This document shows positions 1-6,985 of a DNA stretch of 21,693 nt, one piece after another. The position numbers and the translations under genes were made by a program. This stretch comes from JBBTCJ01 sp038043285 (GTDB taxonomy: Bacteria; Planctomycetota; Phycisphaerae; UBA1845), in the NCBI GenBank assembly GCA_038043285.1, contig JBBTCJ010000003.1, positions 1-21,693 of the forward strand. Direction: 5' to 3'. Every line of letters begins with the position of its first letter. Position 1 is the first letter of the stretch. The notes beneath the pieces are model-generated. The model saw only the letters and a program-made list of their open reading frames with translations. It ran no database searches and was not told where the DNA came from.

Positions 1-533
1 AGCAGCTTGGCGAGTGCGGCCCGGCAGCGTTGTCAGCCGGAAAGAACTATGGTGGGGCGATCGTGTTCCTCCTTGGTGAAGCCAAATCCGCCGAGGATCT
101 CGGCGAGCCTGGCCTCGAAGGTGTGCCCGCCGGCAGCGATGAACTGGGCGTTCACCCGATCGTAGGAGGCTAGCAACTCCGGCAGCGAGGGCTCGTCGTG
201 GTCGGCCGCGATGCGATCGGAAAGGTCGTGCAGCTTTTTCTCCAGCACCAGCAAATCGGCAAAGACGCTGCCGACTTCCTCGTGCAGGGTGCGTCCGCTC
301 CGCACGTCGTGGTCCTGCTTAAGGTGTCCGACGTCGACGCTTCTGGCCCAGGTGACCGTGCCGAGGTCGGGTTCGAGTTCCTTGGCCATCAGGCGAAAGA
401 GCGTGGTCTTGCCCGCGCCGTTGACCCCGACGAGTCCGACGGTTTCACCGGCGTGGACCTCGGCCGTCGCGTCGCGCAGCACGATCTGCGCTCCGAATTG
501 CTTGGTCACGCCCTGGACGTTGATCGCCGCCAT
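1..533 (-). pseudogene. ABC-F family ATPase, N-terminal part, interrupted by in-frame TGA; runs off the window
   Basis: ABC-F proteins are soluble twin-ATPase proteins that act on the ribosome, in translation quality control or antibiotic protection. The first 166 codons from the ATG at 533 give a normal ABC1 start: a short strand-rich lead, Walker A GVNGAGKTT near residues 36-44, then an ABC-F-like helical stretch. The frame reaches LSG at residues 164-166, where the signature LSGGQ should continue, and meets TGA (minus-strand codon at 35-33). Reading on in the same frame gives QRCRAALAKLL, exactly what an ABC-F signature helix looks like, so only the second Gly codon is altered (GGA to TGA is one substitution). 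The rest of the gene lies beyond position 1. It may be a real nonsense mutation, a sequencing or assembly error, or, less likely, recoding. The start has no strong Shine-Dalgarno site. The family call is firm; the broken state is uncertain. Confidence 0.8.
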
Positions 534-557
534 GCACCCATCGTAGCGGATGAGACG

Positions 558-617
558 GGTTCGGAGCCAATCCGGGAAAGGAACGAGCGGCGGAAGATCC
601 GAACCGGGGATCGTTCC
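558..617 (-). repeat. Interleaved inverted repeats in the ABC-F leader (pseudoknot geometry)
   Basis: In the 116-bp gap ahead of the ABC-F gene, two perfect inverted repeats interlock: 8 bp, GGTTCGGA at 558-565 with TCCGAACC at 598-605, and 7 bp, GGAACGA at 580-586 with TCGTTCC at 611-617. Read as minus-strand RNA this has the geometry of an H-type pseudoknot, ending about 24 nt before the start codon. A regulatory role is inference. Simple chance in GC-rich DNA is the alternative. Confidence 0.4.
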
Positions 618-649
618 GGCAGCGAGCCACGCCGCGACGAGCGGGCACG

Positions 650-1213
650 TTAGGAAGCGATGTCACCTACCGGACGGGACTCCGGCGCGGATCCGTTCTC
701 TTTCAACCGTTGCATCTGCGCGACGTAACCTCGAAGTTCGCGCATGCTCTTGAAGTCCCCGCACGACAGCCGGGCCAACGTTCGACGGGCGGGAGTGCGG
801 ATGACCAGTGCTCCGGTAACCCAGCTTTGGCTGATCTCGCCGATCTCTTCCCAACGCATCCGCTTGGGCGTACGTTGATCGATGAAGACGCCGTCGCGCG
901 TTAGGTACATGCGGCGCGGATGGACGTTGCGGGTGAAATATCCGCGGAGGATCGGCAGCAGTCCCACTGTTGCCATGTAAACAAGCCACCAGTCTTTGTG
1001 ATGGAACCCGCGACCGGCGCGCAATCTCCAGAGTGCCAAGACCCCGATTGCGCCGAAGGTCAACACCCACCAGAATGCCCTGCCCCGAGCGCCCAGGGGC
1101 ACAGCGACCATGTCCGGCACGAGATCAAATCCACACTCGGGGCAACAATGCCCCTCGGATAGGCCGGTGAGATCGTAGTCACACCGAAGGCAGATGGGAC
1201 GTTCGCCGATCAC
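650..1213 (-). CDS. Zinc-ribbon membrane protein, function unknown
   Basis: I do not recognise a named family. The 187-residue protein opens with a four-cysteine zinc ribbon (CLRCDYDL...CCPECGFDL, residues 8-29). Two hydrophobic segments follow at about 46-62 and 74-92. The C-terminal part is soluble, contains 'MYLTRDGVFIDQRTPKRMRWEEIGEIS', and looks like a PH-like strand domain of the kind seen in bacterial membrane proteins. It starts with GTG at 1213. AAGGAA about 6 nt upstream supports this start, and that Shine-Dalgarno site overlaps the end of the upstream gene. The stop codon of the neighbouring 384-residue gene lies 10 bp upstream, and the two proteins share the same plan (ribbon, paired membrane helices, PH-like domain). 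They are therefore probably co-transcribed paralogues. A role as a membrane-anchored sensor or scaffold is only a guess. Confidence 0.75.
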   Translation of the reverse strand: MIGERPICLRCDYDLTGLSEGHCCPECGFDLVPDMVAVPLGARGRAFWWVLTFGAIGVLALWRLRAGRGFHHKDWWLVYMATVGLLPILRGYFTRNVHPRRMYLTRDGVFIDQRTPKRMRWEEIGEISQSWVTGALVIRTPARRTLARLSCGDFKSMRELRGYVAQMQRLKENGSAPESRPVGDIAS

Positions 1214-1223
1214 CGACGTTCCT

Positions 1224-2378
1224 TCATGCTCGCGGGGCCCCTTCCGATTCCAGAGAGGCCCGCGCCGGTGCGTCGCAAATCGGCGCGTGATTTCGCTCTC
1301 GGGCCGTCGCCGTGATTTGCTCAGCCGCGCGGCGGACGGTTCTCAACCCTCCGAATCGGTCATGTCGGCACACGTAAAGGTCGCTCCCCCCGTTTCCGAG
1401 AATACGAAACTTTCCGGTCCAACGACTGCACGTCGCGCCTGAAACCATCTCCCACGGCAGCGACAGTAGCTCTACGTCCCCACGCACAAATCGAAGTCGA
1501 TGTCGCCCCAGCGCAAGGGCTTGTGGAACTCCGTGCTTTCGTGGAAGCAGGAAGTGGAGAATCAGCGGGACGACGCCGAACGCAACAAGGGGCCAAGCGT
1601 ACCGTACCGTAGGGGAAAGGGAGAACATCTCTTCCGCAGGGATGAGCATCATTTGAAGTACCACCGCGACCTGCAACGGAAGGGCCCGCCGCTGCCGCGA
1701 AACGCATTCGTGCAACCCGACGATGGTTTCCGGCAAATCGAGGTCTTGCGCAACCGACGTGGCCCCCGCCGTCAGTGCTCGGTCATGGTGATCGGTAGGT
1801 GCATGGGGCGGCAGGGCGGCTGGCGATGCGACCACCCGTCCGGTTGTTGAGCGATCCACCGTCTGCGCATTGGCGTACGCAAGGAACCTCTCCACTTCTT
1901 CCGGGGACCGAAATACGCCGGACGCGGGCATGAAAGTGAACTCTCTGGCAAGGTGTATCTCGACCCGTAACAGCGAGGAGGGGCGCGTTACGCCCACGAC
2001 ATTGCTCCAGTTTGTGCGCTGCAACCCCCTGTGGGCTTCCAAGTTGGCCACGATGCCTTCGGGGATGATGGCCGCGAACCGCGGACGCTTTTGCGTTCGG
2101 TGCCCGCGCCAACCACGCACACCGGCGAATGCGCCGACGCCCGCGAGAAGGAAAGCCACCCAGCCGATCCCCCTAAGCATCGTGATTAAAAAAAGGCAAA
2201 GAAAGTAGATCATGATGACGACCAGAACGCTTGTTTGCGGTGCGACGTCCTCCCACCCCAGCGGATCAATGAACATCTCGCTGTCCGCGTCGTACTTCAG
2301 CCCGCATTCGGGACAACTGTGGTCCGCCGGCAATCCCTGAAGGGAATAGCCGCATAGGGGACATTCGGCGAGAGGCAT
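1224..2378 (-). CDS. Zinc-ribbon membrane protein with two PH-like halves, function unknown
   Basis: This 384-residue protein starts with a zinc ribbon (CPLCGYSL...CPECGLKYD, residues 6-29) of the type common at the N-terminus of planctomycete membrane proteins. A long hydrophobic pair follows at about 49-88. A PH-like strand region (about 98-168) includes 'IIPEGIVANLEAHRGLQRTNWSNVVGV'. After a low-complexity His/Ala/Thr linker (about 174-210) a second hydrophobic pair occurs at about 234-280, followed by a second PH-like region ('HRLRFVRGDVELLSLPWEMVSGA'). The second half thus repeats the first without a ribbon, suggesting internal duplication. It is transcribed just ahead of the shorter relative at 650-1213. 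The start at 2378 is the only ATG that keeps the ribbon intact; no clear ribosome binding site is visible. Its role is unknown. Confidence 0.75.
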   Translation of the reverse strand: MPLAECPLCGYSLQGLPADHSCPECGLKYDADSEMFIDPLGWEDVAPQTSVLVVIMIYFLCLFLITMLRGIGWVAFLLAGVGAFAGVRGWRGHRTQKRPRFAAIIPEGIVANLEAHRGLQRTNWSNVVGVTRPSSLLRVEIHLAREFTFMPASGVFRSPEEVERFLAYANAQTVDRSTTGRVVASPAALPPHAPTDHHDRALTAGATSVAQDLDLPETIVGLHECVSRQRRALPLQVAVVLQMMLIPAEEMFSLSPTVRYAWPLVAFGVVPLILHFLLPRKHGVPQALALGRHRLRFVRGDVELLSLPWEMVSGATCSRWTGKFRILGNGGSDLYVCRHDRFGGLRTVRRAAEQITATARERNHAPICDAPARASLESEGAPRA

Positions 2379-2383
2379 AGACG

Positions 2384-2520
2384 GATTGTCGATTGTGGAT
2401 GGAGGATTGTCGAATGGCGCGGCGACGGGGCAATTCGCACGCCCCTCTTGGGCGTCGCCTCCCGGTCGCGGTACGGAATGGCATCCGCTGTTTTACATTC
2501 GCAATTCGACATTCCACATG
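2384..2520. repeat. Repeat-rich spacer with GATTGT and ATTC/CATTCC units
   Basis: The 149-bp spacer between gyrB and the zinc-ribbon genes is AT-richer than its surroundings. It holds three GATTGT(C/G) units (2384-2390, 2391-2397, 2405-2411). A second cluster at 2495-2516 is built from ACATTC, AATTCGAC and ATTCCAC. A related unit, GATTCAGCATTCCGCATTC, occurs at 12392-12410. I see no gene here. The pattern resembles dispersed short intergenic repeats of planctomycete genomes (from memory, not searched). Confidence 0.5.
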
Positions 2521-2527
2521 GCGGTCA

Positions 2528-5110
2528 TCACACGTCGAGGTTTTTTACGTTGGCCGCGTTTTCCTCGATGAAGCGGCGGCGGTCCTCGACGTTGTCGCCC
2601 ATGAGCAGGCGGAAGATGCGATCGGCTTCCCGGGCGTCGAGGTCGGCCTGGTCGAGGTCCTCCATGTCCTCGGAAATCACCACGCGGAGCAGCGTCCGCT
2701 TTTCCTTGTCCATGGTGGTTTCCCAAAGCTCGTCGGCGTTCATCTCGCCCAGACCCTTGAAGCGTTTGATTTGCAGGCCCCTGCGTCCCAGGTCACGGAC
2801 GGCGGAGGCGACTTCGGAAAGGTTGTCCACGTCGACGAGTTCGCCGCTTTCCTGCTTCAGGACGAACTTGGCCGGCGGAAGCTCGCCGGTGACCAGTTCC
2901 TCGCGCTTGAGGAACAAATCGTCGGCGGTGAGTCCCGGCTTTTCGATGCGCGCCAGCAGTTCCTCGATGACCGCGCATTCGGGCAGTTGACTGCGGACGA
3001 TGCGGCAGGCGGGGGCGGCAGGCTCGGCGGCGCCGTCGCCATCGCCGTTGCCGTCCTCGGCGGCCGCCAATAGAACGTGCCGAGCCTCCATCACCTCGAC
3101 GCCTCGACCGCCGGCGCTCTCGGTTTCGCGGAGCCTTTGCAGTTCCGATTCGTCGGCCAGGAAGCGGCGCTCCGGCGTGGATTCGTCGGGTCGATGAATC
3201 TGCACCAGCAGCTTGGGCAGCCGGCCGCCGGCGCTTCGATGCTTGCGGACGACCTCGGCGAAGGAGATGCCGCGGCGCGCCAGTACCCGCGCCTGGGCTT
3301 CCATCGCGTCCAGATTCGAGAGCAACGCCCGCAGCATTTCGCCCTGGACGACGCGTTCCGGTTTGCCCGATTCGCGGACCAGCAGCGACGCACCCGCAAG
3401 ACCCAGCTCGGAGAGCTTCCGATTGAGCACCCGGTCGTCGAGAACGTATTCGAGCGTCTTGCCCTTCTTGACCTGGTACAGCGGCGGCTGGGCGACGTAC
3501 ACCCGGCCGGTCTCCATCAACGGACGCATGTGGCGGAAGAGGAAGGTCAGCAGCAACGTGCGGATGTGCGAGCCGTCCACGTCGGCGTCGGTCATGATGA
3601 TGATCTTGCCGTAACGGCACTTGGCCGGATCGAACTCGTCGTCGCCGATGCCGCAGCCGATGGCGGAGATCATCTTGGTGATCTCCTCGTGGGCGAGCAT
3701 CTTGTCCACGCGGGCTTTTTCGACGTTGAGGATCTTACCCTTCAGAGGCAGGATGGCCTGGGTGAACGAGTTTCGCCCCTGCTTGGCGATGCCGCCGGCC
3801 GAGTCGCCCTCCACGAAATACAATTCGGTTTCTTCCAGCTCCCGGCTCCGGCAGTCCCACAACTTGCCGGGAAGTCCGCCGCCGCTGAGGGCGCTTTTGC
3901 GCGACAGTTCGCGCGCCCGCCGGGCGGCCTCGCGGGCCTGGGCCGCCTGCACGCCCTTCTGCACCACGCGACGTGCTTCGGTGGGGTGCTCCTCGAAGTA
4001 ATTGCTGAGTTGTTCGTTAAGCAATTGCTGGAGGAACGTATCCACCTCGGGGTTCAACAGTTTGACTTTGGTCTGGGCCTCGAACTTCGGGTCGCGGAGT
4101 TTGACCGAGACGATCGCAATCATTCCCTCGCGCCAGTCGTCGCCGGTGACCGCGGTATTGCCTTTGATGAGGTTGTTCTTCTTGGCGTAGTTGCCGGCCA
4201 CGCGCGAGACCGAGGTCTTCAGCGCCGACAGGTGCGTTCCGCCGTGGACGTTGTGGATGTTGTTGGCGAAGCAGAGGATGTTTTCGGTGTAGGCGTCGGT
4301 GAACAGCAGCGCCACCTCGGCGGCCATCCCTGACTCCTCCTCGGCGCCGCGGACGAGGATGGGGTCTTTGTGGAGCGACTCGGCCCCGCCGGCGAGGTGC
4401 GTGCAGAAGTCCTTGATGCCGTCCTCGAAGCGGAAGTCGCACTCGCGTCCGCCGATCTCGTCCACCAGCCGGATGTGCAGGCCGCTGTTGAGGTAGGCCA
4501 GTTCGCGCAGGCGGGTTTGCAGGACGTCGTACTTGAAGTCGGCGTCCTGGAAGACACGTTGGTCGGGGCGGAACTTCACACTGGTGCTGCATTTGGCGGC
4601 CGCCGACGGCTCGGAGTGAAGCTCTTGCGTGATCGCCCCGCGGACGAAGGACATGGTGTGCCGCTTCCCCTCGCGGTGCACCTCGACCTGGAGCCATTCG
4701 CTCAGGGCGTTGACGATGCTGATGCCCAGACCGTGCAGACCGCCGGAGACCTTGTAGCTGCTGCGGCTGAACTTCCCGCCGGAATTGAGCACGGTCATCA
4801 CCACTTCGAGGGCCGGGCGACCGTTGAGCTTGGGGTTTTCATGGGCGATCGGTCCGACGGGGATGCCTCGGCCGTCGTCGACGACGGTGCAGCTTCCATC
4901 GGCGTTGAGGCGGACGAGGATCGAATTGCAATAGCCCGCGAGGGCTTCGTCCACGGCGTTGTCGATCACCTCGTAGGCGAGATGGTGCAGACCGGCCGAG
5001 CCTACGCCGCCGATGTACATGCTGGGGTTCTTCTGCACCGCCTCGAGTCCTTCGAGGACGGTGATGCTCGATTCGTCGTAACGCTGCTCGGCGGTCATCG
5101 TGTCGGTCAT
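2528..5110 (-). CDS. gyrB: DNA gyrase subunit B
   Basis: GyrB is the ATPase and TOPRIM subunit of DNA gyrase, which introduces negative supercoils with GyrA. In this 860-residue protein the GHKL ATPase motifs are clear: EVIDNAVDEALAGY (47-60), VDDGRGIPVG (77-86) and GGLHGLGISIVNAL (123-136). The transducer domain follows, then TOPRIM with EGDSAGG (434-440) and the metal-binding MTDADVDGSH (506-515). The C-terminal IKRFKGLGEMNADELWETTMD motif lies at 781-801. Between about 575 and 778 sits an insert of roughly 200 residues absent from short GyrBs of the Bacillus type; its placement matches the insert of the E. coli type. It includes an acidic, Gly/Ala-rich linker at about 684-700. The ATG at 5110 is chosen because AAGGTAG lies about 8 nt upstream and the MTDTM start matches the family; a longer open frame to 5257 has no support. 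It ends the dnaA-dnaN-dciA-gyrB block. Confidence 0.97.
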   Translation of the reverse strand: MTDTMTAEQRYDESSITVLEGLEAVQKNPSMYIGGVGSAGLHHLAYEVIDNAVDEALAGYCNSILVRLNADGSCTVVDDGRGIPVGPIAHENPKLNGRPALEVVMTVLNSGGKFSRSSYKVSGGLHGLGISIVNALSEWLQVEVHREGKRHTMSFVRGAITQELHSEPSAAAKCSTSVKFRPDQRVFQDADFKYDVLQTRLRELAYLNSGLHIRLVDEIGGRECDFRFEDGIKDFCTHLAGGAESLHKDPILVRGAEEESGMAAEVALLFTDAYTENILCFANNIHNVHGGTHLSALKTSVSRVAGNYAKKNNLIKGNTAVTGDDWREGMIAIVSVKLRDPKFEAQTKVKLLNPEVDTFLQQLLNEQLSNYFEEHPTEARRVVQKGVQAAQAREAARRARELSRKSALSGGGLPGKLWDCRSRELEETELYFVEGDSAGGIAKQGRNSFTQAILPLKGKILNVEKARVDKMLAHEEITKMISAIGCGIGDDEFDPAKCRYGKIIIMTDADVDGSHIRTLLLTFLFRHMRPLMETGRVYVAQPPLYQVKKGKTLEYVLDDRVLNRKLSELGLAGASLLVRESGKPERVVQGEMLRALLSNLDAMEAQARVLARRGISFAEVVRKHRSAGGRLPKLLVQIHRPDESTPERRFLADESELQRLRETESAGGRGVEVMEARHVLLAAAEDGNGDGDGAAEPAAPACRIVRSQLPECAVIEELLARIEKPGLTADDLFLKREELVTGELPPAKFVLKQESGELVDVDNLSEVASAVRDLGRRGLQIKRFKGLGEMNADELWETTMDKEKRTLLRVVISEDMEDLDQADLDAREADRIFRLLMGDNVEDRRRFIEENAANVKNLDV

Positions 5111-5139
5111 AGGCACTACCTTACTTGCGCGAAGCGCTC

Positions 5140-5202
5140 GTGGTCCGTTGCACTTCTGTTGATGGCAGCCAAGAACCCGAAGATTCAGGTGTGTCGGACC
5201 AC
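5140..5202 (-). promoter_or_regulatory. Inverted repeat in the dciA-gyrB spacer
   Basis: The 91-bp spacer ahead of gyrB carries a perfect 8-bp inverted repeat, GTGGTCCG at 5140-5147 and CGGACCAC at 5195-5202, with a 47-nt loop. One arm touches the dciA stop codon and the other lies about 20 nt before the gyrB ribosome binding site. There is no T-run, so it is not a standard terminator. It could be a leader hairpin or a protein site, or chance. Confidence 0.3.
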
Positions 5203-5579
5203 TAACCCTCGAGCGCCGTTCCGCCGTCGCCCGCCGCGAAGATGATTCTCCGCACACGGCGACCGGTTCGGCTGACGCGCAGAGCGTCCATCAAACGCCC
5301 TGACCAGCGCGAACTCATCCAACTCACCAGCGCCGGCTCTTTCACCGTCACCCTCAGGACGCCTTGATCAAACCCCGCCAGGGAGCAGCAGTCACGGAAC
5401 TCCGCATCGACGATCGGTGCAACGGCTTCCGCGATTTCCTCGAGTGGCCCCAGGGACCGCGCCCACAACTCGTCGACAACCTGGCGGACTACGGCGCCGG
5501 CCGTCTTCGTCCGATCCCGACGAGTGCGGTTCTTTTGAATCCACTCGAACCGCTGATCTTGCTCCACGGTCTTCCTCAC
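5202..5579 (-). CDS. dciA: DciA-type replicative helicase operator (DUF721)
   Basis: DciA proteins are thought to help load the replicative helicase DnaB at the origin in the many bacteria that lack DnaC or DnaI. This 125-residue protein has a basic N-terminal stretch (KNRTRRDRTK) and then the DUF721 pattern: 'VVDELWARSLGPLEEIAEAV' followed by a strand-helix-strand core with 'GVLRVTVKEPALVSWMSSRW' and a closing 'RRVRRIIFA'. The length fits the family. Its GTG start at 5579 overlaps the dnaN stop in the sequence GTGA, a 4-bp overlap that implies translational coupling. Its position between dnaN and gyrB links it to replication. The assignment rests on pattern and context, because DUF721 sequences are poorly conserved. 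Confidence 0.82.
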   Translation of the reverse strand: MRKTVEQDQRFEWIQKNRTRRDRTKTAGAVVRQVVDELWARSLGPLEEIAEAVAPIVDAEFRDCCSLAGFDQGVLRVTVKEPALVSWMSSRWSGRLMDALRVSRTGRRVRRIIFAAGDGGTALEG

Positions 5580-6682
5580 GCGGACGTCAGGCTCACCGGC
5601 ATGACCACATGAAGGAACTCTTCGCTCATCTTGAGCACGCCGGGACGGTTGGGATCCTTGAAGGCAAACGCCACTTCCTCCGTGTGCACGACGCGAAGGG
5701 CATCAGTCAGGAACACCGGGTTGAAGCCGATGTCGATCGACTCTCCGCGATAGTCGACCGGGATCGCGATCGTGGCTTCTCCCTGCTCCGGCGCCCGGCT
5801 CGATAAGGTCAGCGTACCGTCGGTGAACGCCAACCGCACGCCCTTGGACTCTTCGTTGGTGAGCAGCGCCGCCCGCCGCAGCGCTCCCAGAAAATCCTGC
5901 GTGCTCAATTGCACCACGCGATCGCAATCGCGCGGGATTACGTCCTGGTACTTCGGGAAGTGTCCCTCGATCAAGGTGGTGCTCAGCGTCGAGCGCCCCA
6001 TCTTTAGCAGGAGCTGGTTGCCGCTCATTCGTACAGCCACCCGGCCGTCCCCGTCCGCCGGCAGCCGGGCGAACAGGCTCAGCGCCTTAGGCGGGACGAT
6101 CGCATGTTGTGCCTTCTTGGTCTTGGAATCGGCGGTCTTAATTTTTCCAACGGAGAGCCGACGTCCGTCGGTGGCCGCCAAGGTCAGCGTGTCGTGCGCC
6201 AATTCCCAGAGCACGCCGTTGATCGCGTAGCGCGTGCTTTCTCGAGCGGCGGCGAACACCGTCCACTCAATCAGCCGCCCCAGCGACTCTTGCTCCACGA
6301 CGAAGTCCGCATCTCCTTCGAGGACCGCCACCGGCGGGAACTCAGTGGCGGCCTGGGTGATGATACGGAAGTGACTCCCCACTCCCCGAATGTTCAGAGC
6401 ACTCTCGTCCGTCTCGGCGATCAGGATTTCGTCTGGACACTCTCGAACGATCCGTGCCAGCGTGTCCGCGATCACCAGGGTCTCGCCGGGTTTCTCCACC
6501 TCCACTTGCGTGACGGCGCTGCGAATCCCCAGCTCAAGATCGGTGGCCGACAGGAGCATGACGTCTCCCTTCGCGTCCAACCGAACGCACCGAAGCACTT
6601 CCTTTGGAGACCGAAGCGACGCCACGCTGCAGATCGCCGTCAACGTTTCCGCCATTTCTTCCCGATTGAACCGAAGCTTCAC
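5576..6682 (-). CDS. dnaN: DNA polymerase III sliding clamp (beta subunit)
   Basis: The beta clamp is a ring-shaped dimer that tethers DNA polymerase III and many repair proteins to DNA. This 368-residue protein matches the E. coli length of 366. Three clamp folds are recognisable: the N-terminal 'MKLRFNREEMAETLTAICSV', the middle 'YAINGVLWELAHDTLTLAATDGRRLSVGKI', and the C-terminal region with 'GHFPKYQDVIPRD' and 'IAIPVDYRGESIDIGFNPVFLTDAL'. The C-terminal end 'HVVMPVSLTSA' corresponds to the VMPMRL tail that lines the partner-binding pocket. The start is GTG at 6682, with a strong GAGGAAGGG ribosome binding site just upstream. Its stop overlaps the start of dciA. It follows dnaA after a 303-bp gap that is the main oriC candidate. 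Confidence 0.97.
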   Translation of the reverse strand: MKLRFNREEMAETLTAICSVASLRSPKEVLRCVRLDAKGDVMLLSATDLELGIRSAVTQVEVEKPGETLVIADTLARIVRECPDEILIAETDESALNIRGVGSHFRIITQAATEFPPVAVLEGDADFVVEQESLGRLIEWTVFAAARESTRYAINGVLWELAHDTLTLAATDGRRLSVGKIKTADSKTKKAQHAIVPPKALSLFARLPADGDGRVAVRMSGNQLLLKMGRSTLSTTLIEGHFPKYQDVIPRDCDRVVQLSTQDFLGALRRAALLTNEESKGVRLAFTDGTLTLSSRAPEQGEATIAIPVDYRGESIDIGFNPVFLTDALRVVHTEEVAFAFKDPNRPGVLKMSEEFLHVVMPVSLTSA

Positions 6683-6985
6683 GCGAGCACCCTTCCTCTT
6701 TCAGTTTCCTTCTAATCCGGCGAAACCACGGTTGTATTTGTAATAGAGCGCATCAAGTCAATAACCATAACAAGTCCTGTTGCATGTGTCTGTGCAGCCG
6801 GCCGCGACCATCCATGTACCGCGTTTACAGAAGGATAGGCGCGGGCGCGGGCGATGAATCGACCAACGAACCCTGTGACCATCCTTGTGACAACGGCGGT
6901 CGAACTCACAGCAGCGTATCGCAAGCCCGTCGCCGTGTGAGCGAAGCCACGCCTTTTCACAGCGGAGCGAACGGAATTTGCCAGG
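6683..6985. other. oriC: Candidate replication origin (dnaA-dnaN intergenic region)
   Basis: This 303-bp gene-free gap lies between dnaA and dnaN, a common position for bacterial oriC. I find no match to the canonical DnaA box TTATCCACA on either strand. Instead there are five TGTGA/TCACA motifs in 88 bp: 6874-6878, 6886-6890, 6906-6910, 6936-6940 and 6957-6961. Two further TGTG motifs occur at 6785 and 6791. The first two TGTGA motifs are 12 bp apart, about one helical turn. The stretch at 6726-6780 is AT-richer than its surroundings and could unwind. The dnaN promoter and ribosome binding site must also lie here. The origin assignment is inferred from position and motif density. Confidence 0.5.

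Noticed and set aside
33..35. Selenocysteine insertion or a reassigned UGA (Gly) code as explanation for the ABC-F stop
   Set aside because: Sec would replace a structural Gly, no SECIS-like hairpin is evident in the short remainder, and UGA serves as a normal stop in dnaN, recO, GNAT and other genes here, so a UGA-to-Gly code is excluded.
3077..5245. Long open frames on the plus strand (418 and 291 codons) opposite gyrB
   Set aside because: They lie wholly antisense to a certain gyrB. Their composition (His/Leu/Gly-rich, no domain) is that of a mirror frame in GC-rich DNA.
6683..6985. Canonical DnaA boxes (TTATCCACA or its complement)
   Set aside because: None found by reading both strands; only the shorter TGTGA motif recurs, so I report that instead.
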